DNA of 64,000 nucleotides from Kiritimatiellales bacterium (GTDB lineage Bacteria > Verrucomicrobiota > Kiritimatiellia > Kiritimatiellales > Pontiellaceae): positions 1-64,000 of the forward strand of contig QKAU01000014.1 in assembly GCA_003246265.1 (NCBI GenBank), written 5' to 3'. Position 1 is the stretch's first letter; the number at the start of each line of letters is the position of its first letter. The translations under genes and the position numbers were made by a program. Under the pieces are notes generated by a model, which did no database searches, was not told the origin of the DNA, and worked only from the letters and a program-made list of their open reading frames with translations. Positions 27,731 to 37,048 of the stretch are shown here, piece by piece.

Positions 27731-28805
27731 GATCCTGGCGGCGCTGGGCGTGCTGCTCCAGGCCTGCTCCCGGCAGGAGGAGCGGGCCGAGGTTGCGCCT
27801 GAACCGGGCTATCTCGTTGTCACGGATTTTCTCGGCAAACCGGTCAAGGTGAGGCAGGAGGTACGGCATATCGGCAGCCTTTTTGCCGTCGCCAGCCATC
27901 TGGTCGCCATGTTCGGCGAGGCCGACCGGCTCGTCGCCATACCGCAGGGCAACGTCCGCGACTTCCTCTTCTGCGAAATCTATCCCGAAATCCGCAACGC
28001 CCGGATCGTCAAGGGCAACAACGCGATCAACATCGAGGAGCTCGCGAAGAAACCGCGGGCCGAGGTCTTCTTCATCAATCCCGAAATCGCCTGCGACGAA
28101 GGGCAGATGCGGCAGCTGGAGCGGTTCAGGACGCCGGTGATCACCCTCGCCTACCGCAACGTGGAGGAGCAGATGGCCATGGTGGATCTGGTCGGCCGGG
28201 TGCTCGGCCATGAAAAGGAGGCGCTCGACTATTCCGCCTATTACCGGGAGGTGATCGCCCGGATTTCCGCCCGGGTGTCAGGCATGCCGGACGGGGAGCG
28301 GAAAACCGTCTACCACGCCATCAACGAGCTGCTGCGCACCGACCAGGCCAACACCCTCTCCGCCGACTGGCTGGCGCAGGTCGGCGTGGTGAACGTCGCC
28401 TTGGCCGGGGAGGCGCAAGGGGCGTTCACAATCAGCAAGAACTATCTGGCGCTGGAGGAACTGCTTGAACGGAACCCCGACTTCATCCTCATCAACGGTG
28501 GCGACGTATACGACTACATGGAGCGCAGCCCGCAACTCCACAACCTGAAGGCCTGGCGCAACGGCAACATCCGCCTGCTCCCGCTCGGCATCACCCGCTG
28601 GGGGCATCCCTACTCCATCGAAACGCCGCTGGCCATGCTCTGGACCGCGAAGACCGTCTATCCTGAACGGTTCCAGGACGTCGACATCGAACAGGAAACG
28701 AGGGCATTCTACCACCGCTTTTTCGACTACGAGCTCTCGGATATCCAGCTAGCCAAGATCCTCTCCGGACGGGGCTACAAGGAGATCAAGGGCTCCGGCA
28801 GATGA
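27702..28805 (+). CDS. Periplasmic binding lipoprotein of the helical-backbone (BtuF/FhuD/MolA) class
   Basis: A 367-aa protein. The N-terminus MKTRTLHSLKILAALGVLLQACSRQEE carries lipobox LLQAC. A domain with VTDFLGKPVKVRQEVRHIGSLFAVASHLVAMFGEADRLVAIP matches the PF01497-type fold, followed by AEVFFINPEIACDEGQMRQLERF, a long bridging helix and a C-terminal lobe (NPDFILINGGDVYDYMERS). It would capture the ligand delivered by the TonB receptor and pass it to the FecCD permease. No ModA/TupA-type oxyanion protein is in the window. It ends 1 nt before the convergent MoeB-like gene. Confidence 0.85.
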   Translation: MKTRTLHSLKILAALGVLLQACSRQEERAEVAPEPGYLVVTDFLGKPVKVRQEVRHIGSLFAVASHLVAMFGEADRLVAIPQGNVRDFLFCEIYPEIRNARIVKGNNAINIEELAKKPRAEVFFINPEIACDEGQMRQLERFRTPVITLAYRNVEEQMAMVDLVGRVLGHEKEALDYSAYYREVIARISARVSGMPDGERKTVYHAINELLRTDQANTLSADWLAQVGVVNVALAGEAQGAFTISKNYLALEELLERNPDFILINGGDVYDYMERSPQLHNLKAWRNGNIRLLPLGITRWGHPYSIETPLAMLWTAKTVYPERFQDVDIEQETRAFYHRFFDYELSDIQLAKILSGRGYKEIKGSGR

Positions 28806-28806
28806 T

Positions 28807-29517
28807 TCAGGAATGGTTCGGGGGCGCCATGCACCCGCACTCGGCACTGGCTTCGAGCAGGAGGCGCTCGATGGAGAGGGTCTTGAAATCGACGGCAATG
28901 TAGCTGTAGGTACCGTCCCACTGGCCGGTAAGCTGCTTGATGCATTCCAGCGCTTGGAGGTTCCCGATCACGCCGGTGGACGCACCAAGCACTTGGCGGT
29001 AGATCTCCTTGTCCTCGACGCCGAAGCAGTTGAAGCAAGCGGTCTTGCCGGGGATGACAATCTGCACAAAGCCGGACATGCCCTCGATGCCTGCCTCGAT
29101 CAAGGTCTTGCCGTATTGGGTGCAGAACTGGTTCGCCACGATGCGCGTGGCATAGTTGTCGACGCAGTCGACCAGAATATCGAACCTGGGGACGATTTCT
29201 TCCGCCAGCCCGGCATCGAACCGGTGCGCAAAGGGGATGAGCTCAATGTCGGGATTGAAGCGGGAGAGCGTAGACTTCGCCGAATCGGTTTTGGGCCGCC
29301 CCAGGAACTCGTCCGAATGCAGCAGCTGGCGGTTGAGGTTGGAGATTTCCACCACATCGTCATCGACGAGACCGATTGTTCCAACCCCTGCCGCCGCCAA
29401 GGCAAGGAGCGTTGGAGAGCCAAGGCCGCCGGTTCCGATCACCAGCACCCTGGCCTCGGACAGCGCCCGTTGGCCTTCCGGACCCACCAAATCGAGATGA
29501 CGGGAATACCGCTCCAT
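28807..29517 (-). CDS. MoeB/ThiF-like E1 activating enzyme
   Basis: A 236-aa ThiF/MoeB/HesA protein with nucleotide motif VLVIGTGGLGSP, DDDVVEISNLNRQLLH, and DILVDCVDNYATR near the catalytic region. Cys pairs in ACFNCF and ECGCM fit the structural zinc site. It lacks a rhodanese domain. The enzyme adenylylates the C-terminal Gly of a MoaD/ThiS carrier; the carrier gene lies 2 nt upstream in the same transcript. It converges with the binding-protein gene with a one-base gap. Confidence 0.9.
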   Translation of the reverse strand: MERYSRHLDLVGPEGQRALSEARVLVIGTGGLGSPTLLALAAAGVGTIGLVDDDVVEISNLNRQLLHSDEFLGRPKTDSAKSTLSRFNPDIELIPFAHRFDAGLAEEIVPRFDILVDCVDNYATRIVANQFCTQYGKTLIEAGIEGMSGFVQIVIPGKTACFNCFGVEDKEIYRQVLGASTGVIGNLQALECIKQLTGQWDGTYSYIAVDFKTLSIERLLLEASAECGCMAPPNHS

Positions 29518-29519
29518 GA

Positions 29520-29744
29520 TCAGCCTGCGCCCACGACCATGAGGAACTTCACCTCGTCGTTGTCGGCGACCAGATTGTCGCCTTTCCGCGCCCTGCCGTT
29601 GACCGAATACATGACCCCCCGCTCTTTCGGGATGCCGGCGAGTACCTTCAGTTCATGCAGGGAAACCGGTGCGGTGAGATTGATCTCCTGCTCCTCGGGA
29701 ACGAATGCCTTGATATTCCCAACGGCCGATACCTTTACTTTCAT
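29520..29744 (-). CDS. MoaD/ThiS-like ubiquitin-fold sulfur carrier with -GAG tail
   Basis: A 74-aa beta-grasp protein (MKVKVSAVGNIKAF ... VMYSVNGRARKGDNLVADNDEVKFLMVV). The ATG at 29744 has GGAG seven bases upstream; an in-frame TTG at 29750 is too close to that site. The C-terminus reads VVGAG, whereas MoaD and ThiS normally end Gly-Gly; the terminal Gly that is adenylylated is present but the penultimate one is Ala. The next gene downstream is the cognate E1. It is likely the small subunit for AOR cofactor dithiolene synthesis; no MoaE partner is in the window. Confidence 0.8.
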   Translation of the reverse strand: MKVKVSAVGNIKAFVPEEQEINLTAPVSLHELKVLAGIPKERGVMYSVNGRARKGDNLVADNDEVKFLMVVGAG

Positions 29745-29758
29745 ATCCAAGCTCCATT

Positions 29759-29788
29759 AAAAAGCCGGGGCTACCGCCCCGGCTTTTT
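29759..29788 (-). terminator. Intrinsic terminator between AOR and the MoaD-like gene
   Basis: AAAAAGCCGGGGC at 29759-29771 pairs perfectly with GCCCCGGCTTTTT at 29776-29788 over a TACC loop. Read from the AOR side it is a strong stem followed by five U. It sits only 15 nt before the MoaD-like start and 13 nt after the AOR stop. It should lower expression of the carrier and E1 relative to AOR, unless it is read through. Confidence 0.85.
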
Positions 29789-29801
29789 GCGTGTGCCCTG
29801 G

Positions 29802-31724
29802 TTAATCGAACCAGAGTTCTTCGAGGCCCAGTTCGCAAATCCTTCCATACAGCGGCTTGCCGTCGCGGTCCAGGCCGATCATGTCGTAGTAGATCTTCTT
29901 GCCCTCCTCGAACAGGTCGCGCGGAACCTTTTCCTCCGCGATGGCCCCCCCCCCGATCGGCTCGAACATGCGCTCCGGCAGCGTATCGTCCTTGGCGGAG
30001 AAGCCGCACTTGGCATTGAACAGGCGACCAAGAAGGATGGCCTTTTCGCCCCGGTCCATCAGCTCGTCCATGTACATGTCCCAGCCCGTGATGTCGTTCA
30101 TGTATTTCAGGATGTGCTCCATCGTGACCAGGCGGCGGCCCGGCTCGCCAAGGAAGATGCAGAGGTCCAGCGTATCGTAGATCGACCACAGCTTCTGGAG
30201 CACGACGAACGAATGGATCTTCTGGTGGGAAAGATCGAGCGGATCGATCGCCTTTCGGACGCCCCACTTGTATAGCGGGAAGACATCCCCCCCGCCGATG
30301 TGATCCGGGTCCTCGACCGGCTCGCCCATCAGGACATGGTCGTGCTCAACGACCACATGGTCGGCCCCCTGCGGGGCCACGGCATACGCCAGCGCCACGT
30401 TCCATTTCCCGCGCGGTTCGTGCGCAGCCATTTCCAACCCCTTGGAATGCATGACGAATTTTTCGGCGCCCTTGCCGATCTTCCGGGCGGCCCGGTAGGA
30501 GCCTTCCGCAAGCACGTCGCCGAAACCTTCGCGCTTGGCGATCGATTCAATGATCCTCAGGTAGTCCTTCGATCCAAAGCTGTAGTCGATGCCGCCGGTA
30601 TCCTCCAGCGTGATCAGGCCTTTTTCGAAACACTCCATGGCAAAGGCGATCGTCATGCCGGTACTGATGCAGTCGAGCCCAAAGCGCCCGACCAGCTCGT
30701 TCCCCTTGCATACCGCGATCAGGTCGCCCATGCCGCAATTCGAGCCCATGGCGCCAAGCGTTTCGTACTCGGGTCCGCCGTAGGTCGGATCCACGTTGCG
30801 ATCCGCGTCGTCCGACTTGTTCTCCACCACGCGCTTGCAACGGACGGGACAGGCGTAGCAGCTTTCGCGCTTGATCAGCACGTCGACGTTCATGGTGGTG
30901 CCGCAAATCTCCTTGGCATGTTCAAACGTACCGCTCTGGAAGTTGCGCGTGGGCAGGATTCCCAACCCGTCCAAGGCGGTAAGAAACTGGCTGGTTCCAC
31001 CTTCGCCAAAGCCCTTGATGCCGTCCGGATGCGTCATGCCGACCTGGGAGAACCATTTGGTAAAGGCCATGACCTCGTCCTTGTTTTTCATTTCGGGCTT
31101 CTGCGTACCCCGCACCGCAATCGCCCGAAGATTCTTGGAGCCAAAGACCGCACCCATGCCGCCGCGACCGTTCCAATGTTTCAAATCGTTGCAGAGCGCG
31201 GCGAAACGCACCAGTTTTTCCCCGCCGGGGCCGGTTTGCAGCACGCGAATGCGGTTGTCGCCCAGCTCTTCGCGAATGGCCTCCTGGACGTCGCCGGTTT
31301 CGCGACCCCACAGTGCGGACGCGTCGCGAAGCTCGACCACCCCATCCTTGATCCAGATATAGCACGGGGCGTCGGCCTTGCCTTCGACGATTACGGCATC
31401 AAATCCGGCAAACTTCAGCTCCGGACCAAAGAATCCGCCGGATTCCGACTTGCCGAACCCATTTGTCATCGGCGATTTGGCACACACGCTGAACCGCGAC
31501 GTCCCCGGGACCGGCGCGCCGGTGACCACGCTTGTCGAAATGATAATCTTGTTTTCCGGACTGAGCGCATCGCATTCGCCATCCACCTCTTTATTCAAAT
31601 AATAGGCGCCAACCGCCGTTCCGCCGAGATACTGGCGATAGAACGCATCACCGGGATGTTCGACGGTGACTTCACGGGTCGTCAGATTAATCCGCAATAT
31701 GTTATCCTTGTATCCGTATGACAT
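29802..31724 (-). CDS. aor: Tungsten-dependent aldehyde:ferredoxin oxidoreductase (AOR family)
   Basis: A 640-aa protein of normal AOR length. The N-terminal AOR_N beta domain (YRQYLGGTAVGAYYLN; FGKSESGGFFGPELK) binds one pterin. The [4Fe-4S] ligands are Cys289-x2-Cys292-x3-Cys296 (SCYACPVRCKR) and Cys522 (TLDLCIFLG). GGPEYETLGAMGSNCG and HEPRGKW are active-site-region motifs. AORs oxidise aldehydes to acids (or the reverse) with ferredoxin, using a tungsten bis-pyranopterin; they are normally cytoplasmic. The gene has its own upstream motif copy and is followed by a terminator, the MoaD-like carrier and its E1. The physiological aldehyde is not evident; sugar-derived or fermentation aldehydes are possible. 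Confidence 0.93.
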   Translation of the reverse strand: MSYGYKDNILRINLTTREVTVEHPGDAFYRQYLGGTAVGAYYLNKEVDGECDALSPENKIIISTSVVTGAPVPGTSRFSVCAKSPMTNGFGKSESGGFFGPELKFAGFDAVIVEGKADAPCYIWIKDGVVELRDASALWGRETGDVQEAIREELGDNRIRVLQTGPGGEKLVRFAALCNDLKHWNGRGGMGAVFGSKNLRAIAVRGTQKPEMKNKDEVMAFTKWFSQVGMTHPDGIKGFGEGGTSQFLTALDGLGILPTRNFQSGTFEHAKEICGTTMNVDVLIKRESCYACPVRCKRVVENKSDDADRNVDPTYGGPEYETLGAMGSNCGMGDLIAVCKGNELVGRFGLDCISTGMTIAFAMECFEKGLITLEDTGGIDYSFGSKDYLRIIESIAKREGFGDVLAEGSYRAARKIGKGAEKFVMHSKGLEMAAHEPRGKWNVALAYAVAPQGADHVVVEHDHVLMGEPVEDPDHIGGGDVFPLYKWGVRKAIDPLDLSHQKIHSFVVLQKLWSIYDTLDLCIFLGEPGRRLVTMEHILKYMNDITGWDMYMDELMDRGEKAILLGRLFNAKCGFSAKDDTLPERMFEPIGGGAIAEEKVPRDLFEEGKKIYYDMIGLDRDGKPLYGRICELGLEELWFD

Positions 31725-32171
31725 TCAGGTACCCACCCTTTCCTTTTTCTCAGAAGCCAATAACATAGTTCCCCGGCAAGATGCATGTCCACCTAGACAA
31801 ATGGTCGAACCAGCAACGCGGACAACCTCGAAGGGCATACTGCAACCGTGCCCCCCCCCGAGTCCTGCACCCACTCCATGCCAGACCGATTTATACGCTA
31901 TGCCGCATCTATGTCAATTAAGCCATGGAACGGATGTCGGCGCCACCGGCAAAACGGTAAAACCCCTAGCCGGAACTGCCCTCTCCGGGCGTTCACCCAC
32001 CATGGGCATGTAGCGGCAGCCGCTTGGAGGTCCTCCCCTTCGGCACCGGCCAGCACCTATGGGTGCGGCGGTCGGAAATTGCACTCCCCGCAAGGAAGGA
32101 CCGACCTGGGCCCACGTTGCTGGCTTCTGATGGAGCGGAGTTCCAAGGACAACGATCAAACACCCAGGCTA
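31725..32171. other. 447-bp intergenic region upstream of AOR
   Basis: No supported gene. It contains the third AGATGCATGTC copy (31779-31789), a C10-type homopolymer near 31849-31858, and a perfect hairpin AGCGGC-A-GCCGCT near 32015-32027 with no U-tract. It separates the AOR start from the end of the convergently unrelated GH29 gene, so the AOR promoter must lie here. I looked for a Moco/Tuco-type riboswitch and could not recognise one by eye. Confidence 0.6.
31779..31789 (-). promoter_or_regulatory. Candidate W/Mo-island operator, copy 3 (half-site)
   Basis: AGATGCATGTC, identical to the right half of the two other copies, lies 55 nt upstream of the AOR start and reads GACATGCATCT in the AOR direction. 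The opposite half-site expected 15 nt away is not conserved (GTTCCC instead of GACATG). A weaker ACATAG at 31763-31768 lies slightly further out. Confidence 0.5.
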
Positions 32172-33692
32172 TCACCAGTGGGTGAAGGTGTATGGCTTCG
32201 GGTCAAAACCTTTGCCAAACTCCACCACGACGACATCGGTCACCTTTCCGGCCTTGAGCGCGCCGGGGATGGAGAAGCTCAATGTCTTGTTCCTATATTC
32301 GAACGCGATGGCCTGGCCGGTACGCATTAGGCGCGCCGATGTGGGACGGACCGGACAATCCGACAGCACGACAGGATTGTCGGTGGTGGCCTGGTCTCTT
32401 TTTGCATGGAAGTACCATACGCGGTCCTTGCAGGTGATCGGAACATTGCATTTTTCCGGCCAGGGGCCACCGCCGTCGATGCCGAAGACGGAGTTGCTGC
32501 AGGTGGACATCCATTCGGCCATGTCGCTGAACAGGCGGTAGGCTTCGTCCTGGAACTCGCCGTTGGGGCGCGGGCCGATGTTGGCCAGGAAGTTGCCGCC
32601 CATGCACCGCGCCTTGGCCAGTTCCATCAGCACGTCGTCCGATGGATAGACCGTTTCGCTGCATTGCTTGTCGTAGTGCCAAGACCCCTTGGTGATGATC
32701 GAATTGACCTCCCACCACCAGCCGTTCTCGAGGACCGGCTTTATGAACCGCGGTTCCGCCATGCCGAAGCCCTCGGCGGTTGCATGGTCGCCGCTGGCCG
32801 GATCGCGGTTGTTGCAGACGATGCCGGGGCGCATTTCGCGGATCTTCTCAACGGGCATGCCGTGGCCGGCGTCGCCCCACCAGATGTCGGGACTGAACCG
32901 CGTGATGAGTTCCTTGACCTGGCCCTCGTTGTATTCGCAATAGGCCGCCCACATGTGCTGCGGCTCTTTCGGCAGCGTCTTCACCCATTCCCCCTTGAAG
33001 TTCATCTTCCGTTGCGGATCGAAGCTGAAGTTCATGTAGTCGCGGATGAAGTACCAGTCCATGCCGGAATAGTAGAAGCCGACCTTCAATCCGTTGCTGC
33101 GGCAGGCCGCAACGAAGGGAGCGACCAGGTCGCGTCCGTCGAGATACTGCCGTACGCCCATCAATGCCCAGTCCGAATCCCACAGGGCATACCCGTCGTG
33201 ATGCTTGGTCGTCAGCACCGCGTACTTGAACCCGGCCTTGCTGGCCGCCGCCATCCAGGTCGAAGGGTCGTACTTGGTGGGATTGAAGGTTTCCGCAGCG
33301 TTCCAGATTTCCTGCTGGGAATGAAACTCGCCCTTCCTTTCGCGCTCCGGGGTCCACCGGCTTGCCCACGCCTCTCCGGTCGGCCCGAACTCGCTCACGA
33401 TACCCCAGTGCATAAAGAGGCCCAGCCCCGCATGCGGCCACCACTGCGCGTCGGGGTGCCGTGTCCGCTCCCGGCGGACCTGCAGTTTCTGGTTCTTCGA
33501 TTCGTCCCATCCGGGCCAATAGTAGTAGGTGTGGCCATCCTTCTTTTCGATGCGCGGCACAACTGCATCGCCCCCCCCTTGCGCATAGGCCGCCGCACTG
33601 CCATCCACGTCCTGCTGCACCGGTGGCTTGCCCATCGCCCCGCAGCAAGACAAGAGCAATCCCGCTGCCGCCATGATCCTTTTCCCGTTCAC
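32172..33692 (-). CDS. GH29 alpha-L-fucosidase, lipoprotein
   Basis: A 506-aa protein. The N-terminus MNGKRIMAAAGLLLSCCG carries a lipobox. The GH29 barrel is recognisable from HAGLGLFMHWG, KYAVLTTKHHDGYALWDS and GLKVGFYYSGMDWY; the nucleophile region is FSPDIWWGDAGHG (Asp of WGD). MGGNFLANIGPRPNGEF is the family's closing barrel segment. A C-terminal beta-sandwich follows. It removes terminal alpha-fucose, or related L-galactose residues found in red-algal polymers, in the periplasm or at the cell surface. It is the last gene of the minus-strand block that runs from 58136. Confidence 0.9.
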   Translation of the reverse strand: MNGKRIMAAAGLLLSCCGAMGKPPVQQDVDGSAAAYAQGGGDAVVPRIEKKDGHTYYYWPGWDESKNQKLQVRRERTRHPDAQWWPHAGLGLFMHWGIVSEFGPTGEAWASRWTPERERKGEFHSQQEIWNAAETFNPTKYDPSTWMAAASKAGFKYAVLTTKHHDGYALWDSDWALMGVRQYLDGRDLVAPFVAACRSNGLKVGFYYSGMDWYFIRDYMNFSFDPQRKMNFKGEWVKTLPKEPQHMWAAYCEYNEGQVKELITRFSPDIWWGDAGHGMPVEKIREMRPGIVCNNRDPASGDHATAEGFGMAEPRFIKPVLENGWWWEVNSIITKGSWHYDKQCSETVYPSDDVLMELAKARCMGGNFLANIGPRPNGEFQDEAYRLFSDMAEWMSTCSNSVFGIDGGGPWPEKCNVPITCKDRVWYFHAKRDQATTDNPVVLSDCPVRPTSARLMRTGQAIAFEYRNKTLSFSIPGALKAGKVTDVVVVEFGKGFDPKPYTFTHW

Positions 33693-33811
33693 CTTCTACT
33701 CCTTGTTAGTCGCTATTCCACGCTGGACCGAAACCCCACTCCAACCCCCTGCCTCGGGGCAAAACCTTCATCCCGCACATCCCGGGGAGCTTTCCGCCAA
33801 TCCTCGATCGA

Positions 33812-36800
33812 TCACGGTCGATCCGCGGCATCCCGGAATTCAACGCGGTAGAAGCGAGTATGATGGACCGGGGCGTTGGTGTCGACAAAGGTAAATCCGC
33901 TGGTATCCACCATCGTGGCCAAAGTGGTCCAGCCGTTCGTTGCCAGAGCGTCTGCCGTCTGGACCTCGCTCACGAGCTCGGGAGAGGAGGGCACGTCGAA
34001 CGCGAAGAAACCCTCCTGCGTTACATGCGCATTCCCGATGGCGATCGACAACGGGAAATCGATCCGCGCATTGACCGCGAAATTCCCATGCGAAAGGGTC
34101 AGGGAAAACACCCCTCCGTTCCAGTTCGTTGCCACGAGGGCGGCCGGGGGTTCAACCGCCAGCCCGGGAGCCGAAGGCGAGTCGCAGGCGACCGTGATCG
34201 TGGTTGGTTCATCCGTCATGGAGGTGTTGGCGTAGAGCAGCAGCGAGTGGCCCAGTCGGCTGCGGCGCCCAATGATCTGCTTGAAGGGACCGATCGATCC
34301 GGAAAGGTTGGTGATGGCGCCGCCCGGCAACCCGATCGAAAAATCCTGCACGACGTCCTGGTTCTCCTCGCTGCTCAGGATGAAGAACCTGTCGCCCACC
34401 AGGTCCACCCACGCATCGCCGGCGTAGTGGAGCGCATAGTGGGCGTTGAAGAGGTCGGCAACCTGGGAAGCATTCGTCAATGCGGCCACGTCGTAGACGG
34501 CCACTCCCGGGGCATTGGACAGCGTCTGCACCGGATCGGGAAGGATCGGGATGAAGGGATAGCGCCCGGTGCGGGGTACGATGTCCCACAGCTCCCCGCC
34601 GATGTGGTTGGTTGGCGCGGAGTCCTCGACGCCGAACGTCCCCTTGTAGAGCGCATCGTACTTCCGATAGGTCACGGGTTTGGGGACCATGCCCAATGGA
34701 TCGTCGTTCGGACCGGGCCGGACGGCGATCTTCAGGGCCCCGAGCACCTCATTCTTCGATGGAACCAGCCGCTGCTCCACCACGGCCCGGATGAACGGAA
34801 CGATCACGTTGTCCAGCACCGGTGTCTTCCTGCCCTTCCGGTCCCATAGGGCCGTGTAGGGCGCGCTGGAAGCCGGGTCGTACTCCCACATCGTCGTATT
34901 GCCCTGCCCGCTGACGACATAGACGGAGGCCCCCTGCGCAGCCCCCAGCGTCATCATGGTGTTCCAGAAGCTGGCAGGCATCATGGCATAGTCCCCTTCG
35001 CCGAACTTCAGCGGCGGTTCGAACGGTTGCCTGAAGCCGACGTCCTGCCAGAACCACGACTCGACCCAGCAGCCGAGGTTGTCGCAAAGCCCCGCCAGCC
35101 AGGCCCCCTGCGTGGCCCCGTTCATCTGGTGGAAGTCCCAGCAGATATTGCTTTTCGGGGCATAGACCAGCCATTGCCGATGCTTCCTGAGGAAATCCGG
35201 ATCCATCCAATACTGGTCGTGGCTTCCGCTGCCGAAGCTCTCCTCCTTGGCGAAATAGCGGTCCCACTTCCAGGATTCCATCCAGTTGCCATCGGCCATC
35301 AGATAGTATTTGCCGTATTTTGCGCACAGCTGGATGATGCGTTCCATGTACCGGATCACTTCCCTGGCCTCCGGCTTCCACTGCACATTGCTGTATACCC
35401 AGAAGGTTTCACCCGACAGGACCCCGTGGACATTCGGCACATGCTGGAACACCCACTCCAGCTCCGCCAGCGGCTCCCAGCACTGGAACGGAATCGGGCC
35501 TGCCGCCATGACCATGCAGTTCATGCCCGACTGCTCGACCAGCGCATAGGCATCCAGCCAGGTCTCGTGGTCGAAGTGCTTCGCCCGTTCGAACGTGATG
35601 CAGGTATAGGGCCGTATATCCTCCGGGATGTTGCCCCAGAAATCGGCCCAATGGGTCTCGGTAATTTCCGGATTGGACGCCCACGCCTCCAGCGCAAAGA
35701 GGGGATTCGCCGCCGAGATGGGCCGGGCAGGCGCTTGCGTGCCATGGTCGTCGTTCACCGAGACGCTCCGGACCGCCGACCAGGGGCCATGGGCCAGGTT
35801 GTTCGTGTCATGCGCCCGAACGCGCCAATAGTATTCGCCGGCGGGCAGCACGTCTTCAGGCAGGCAACCCACCTGCTGGAAATCGGCCCATCGATCATCG
35901 CCGTTTGCCTGGGGATCGTTGCCGGGAAGCGCCAGAACGAGCTCGTCCATCAGCAGGGTCGAAAAGGATGGATCGCTGCCGACCTGCAGTTGATAGGTAC
36001 CCGCCCAAGCCTGGCGCCACCACCGGAACGACAGTGCAATATCGGTCACGTCGACCCCGTCGAGGGGCGAGATCAATTCCACCTGGTCGCTGACCCACGA
36101 GAGGTCGTTGAGGATGAAGTACTCGGCTGCCGACGGATTGGCATCGCCCGACTCGATGTAGAATCCTCCGCCGGTGGTGGCGGAAAGGTCGGGCGTGGCG
36201 GCCGCCAGCGACGAGGGATCGGCGATGGCCTTCTTGGTGCGCGCACCTCCGGCTACCGGCGTGTTCATGTAGGCTTCGGCCGCGGCGTCCACCCGGTACC
36301 AATCCATGCCGGCGACTTCAAAGGAGTACGACCCCGCCGCAACGGCCACCGGCCCGGAAACATACCAACGGCCCGCAAGGTCCCTGGCCAGCCAGCGGAG
36401 GGACTGGCCGGAAGCCGCGCTTTGCACGCTCGCATGGATGCGCGCCAAGTCCAAGGCCGTATCCGGCACCGTCCCTCCCGATGCGCTGAAAATCGCATAG
36501 GCATAGGTGCCCTGGTAGTTTGCCGACTCGATTGCATCGTTCTTGCCCGACCCCACCGCATAGAGCTCCAGCCGGTTGCCGCTTCCGGAGACCAGCACGC
36601 TACCCTGCCACGAGGTCCCGGACGCATGCGTATACCCCCCCCAGGTCAATCCCGAACCCAGCGGCGGAGCCGCCATCCGTGATGCATATTCCGTACGATA
36701 GTTGCAAAGCGTGATGCCCGCGTTGCCCGGGGTAGTGAACCCCTCGACCAATGTCGCGGCACCGCCGCCATGCACCCCCGCACACGCAAAGGCCGCAAGG

Positions 36801-36874
36801 GCAATGCGCCGAAGGCCCAATGCGAACGCGCGGGCACGCACACCTCGTCCGATGCAACTGCTCTCCGTCTCCAT
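33812..36874 (-). CDS. Large secreted GH98-like protein
   Basis: About 1020 residues from the ATG at 36874, preceded by AAGGAAGA; an ATG at 36895 and an open frame to 37018 are alternatives. An N-terminal signal is followed by a galactose-binding/LamG-like sandwich and an Fn3-like module (SFRWWRQAWAGTYQLQVGSD). A barrel begins near NPLFALEAWASN. NIPEDIRPYTCITF, HGVLSGETFWVYSN and GKYYLMADGNWMESW resemble the GH98 pattern (IPEDIRPY; a Glu before FW). GH98 enzymes are endo-beta-galactosidases or endo-xylanases. The C-terminus has a verrucomicrobial-type RFYRVEF ending. Family membership is by motif only. Confidence 0.5.
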   Translation of the reverse strand: METESSCIGRGVRARAFALGLRRIALAAFACAGVHGGGAATLVEGFTTPGNAGITLCNYRTEYASRMAAPPLGSGLTWGGYTHASGTSWQGSVLVSGSGNRLELYAVGSGKNDAIESANYQGTYAYAIFSASGGTVPDTALDLARIHASVQSAASGQSLRWLARDLAGRWYVSGPVAVAAGSYSFEVAGMDWYRVDAAAEAYMNTPVAGGARTKKAIADPSSLAAATPDLSATTGGGFYIESGDANPSAAEYFILNDLSWVSDQVELISPLDGVDVTDIALSFRWWRQAWAGTYQLQVGSDPSFSTLLMDELVLALPGNDPQANGDDRWADFQQVGCLPEDVLPAGEYYWRVRAHDTNNLAHGPWSAVRSVSVNDDHGTQAPARPISAANPLFALEAWASNPEITETHWADFWGNIPEDIRPYTCITFERAKHFDHETWLDAYALVEQSGMNCMVMAAGPIPFQCWEPLAELEWVFQHVPNVHGVLSGETFWVYSNVQWKPEAREVIRYMERIIQLCAKYGKYYLMADGNWMESWKWDRYFAKEESFGSGSHDQYWMDPDFLRKHRQWLVYAPKSNICWDFHQMNGATQGAWLAGLCDNLGCWVESWFWQDVGFRQPFEPPLKFGEGDYAMMPASFWNTMMTLGAAQGASVYVVSGQGNTTMWEYDPASSAPYTALWDRKGRKTPVLDNVIVPFIRAVVEQRLVPSKNEVLGALKIAVRPGPNDDPLGMVPKPVTYRKYDALYKGTFGVEDSAPTNHIGGELWDIVPRTGRYPFIPILPDPVQTLSNAPGVAVYDVAALTNASQVADLFNAHYALHYAGDAWVDLVGDRFFILSSEENQDVVQDFSIGLPGGAITNLSGSIGPFKQIIGRRSRLGHSLLLYANTSMTDEPTTITVACDSPSAPGLAVEPPAALVATNWNGGVFSLTLSHGNFAVNARIDFPLSIAIGNAHVTQEGFFAFDVPSSPELVSEVQTADALATNGWTTLATMVDTSGFTFVDTNAPVHHTRFYRVEFRDAADRP

Positions 36875-37048
36875 TCTTCCTTTTCCGTTCTCCATCTGCC
36901 CCGGTTTCTGCGGATGCAACCCGACGACCCTGCGGTTGGATCCGGCCACCCGGTTGCCTGCCGGCAGCCTCGGTCGCAATGCCACCTCTCTCCTTGGGGC
37001 ATGGACTGCGCCCTGCATGCATGGAGCATGCAGGGCGCTGATGGCAAG

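Noticed and set aside
25875..28805. FecCD importer as a plain cobalamin or siderophore system
   Set aside because: Not excluded, but the surrounding Moco/W genes, the shared motif and the lack of B12 or iron-specific genes or riboswitch make W/Mo more likely. Kept as the main alternative in the finding.
29941..29952. G/C homopolymer inside AOR as a possible frameshift or phase-variation tract
   Set aside because: The frame is intact through it and it encodes a plausible IGGGA loop; such C runs are common in this window.
31725..32171. Moco/Tuco riboswitch upstream of AOR
   Set aside because: No conserved secondary structure of that class was recognisable by eye. A covariance-model search would decide; only the 11-bp motif and a short hairpin are supported.
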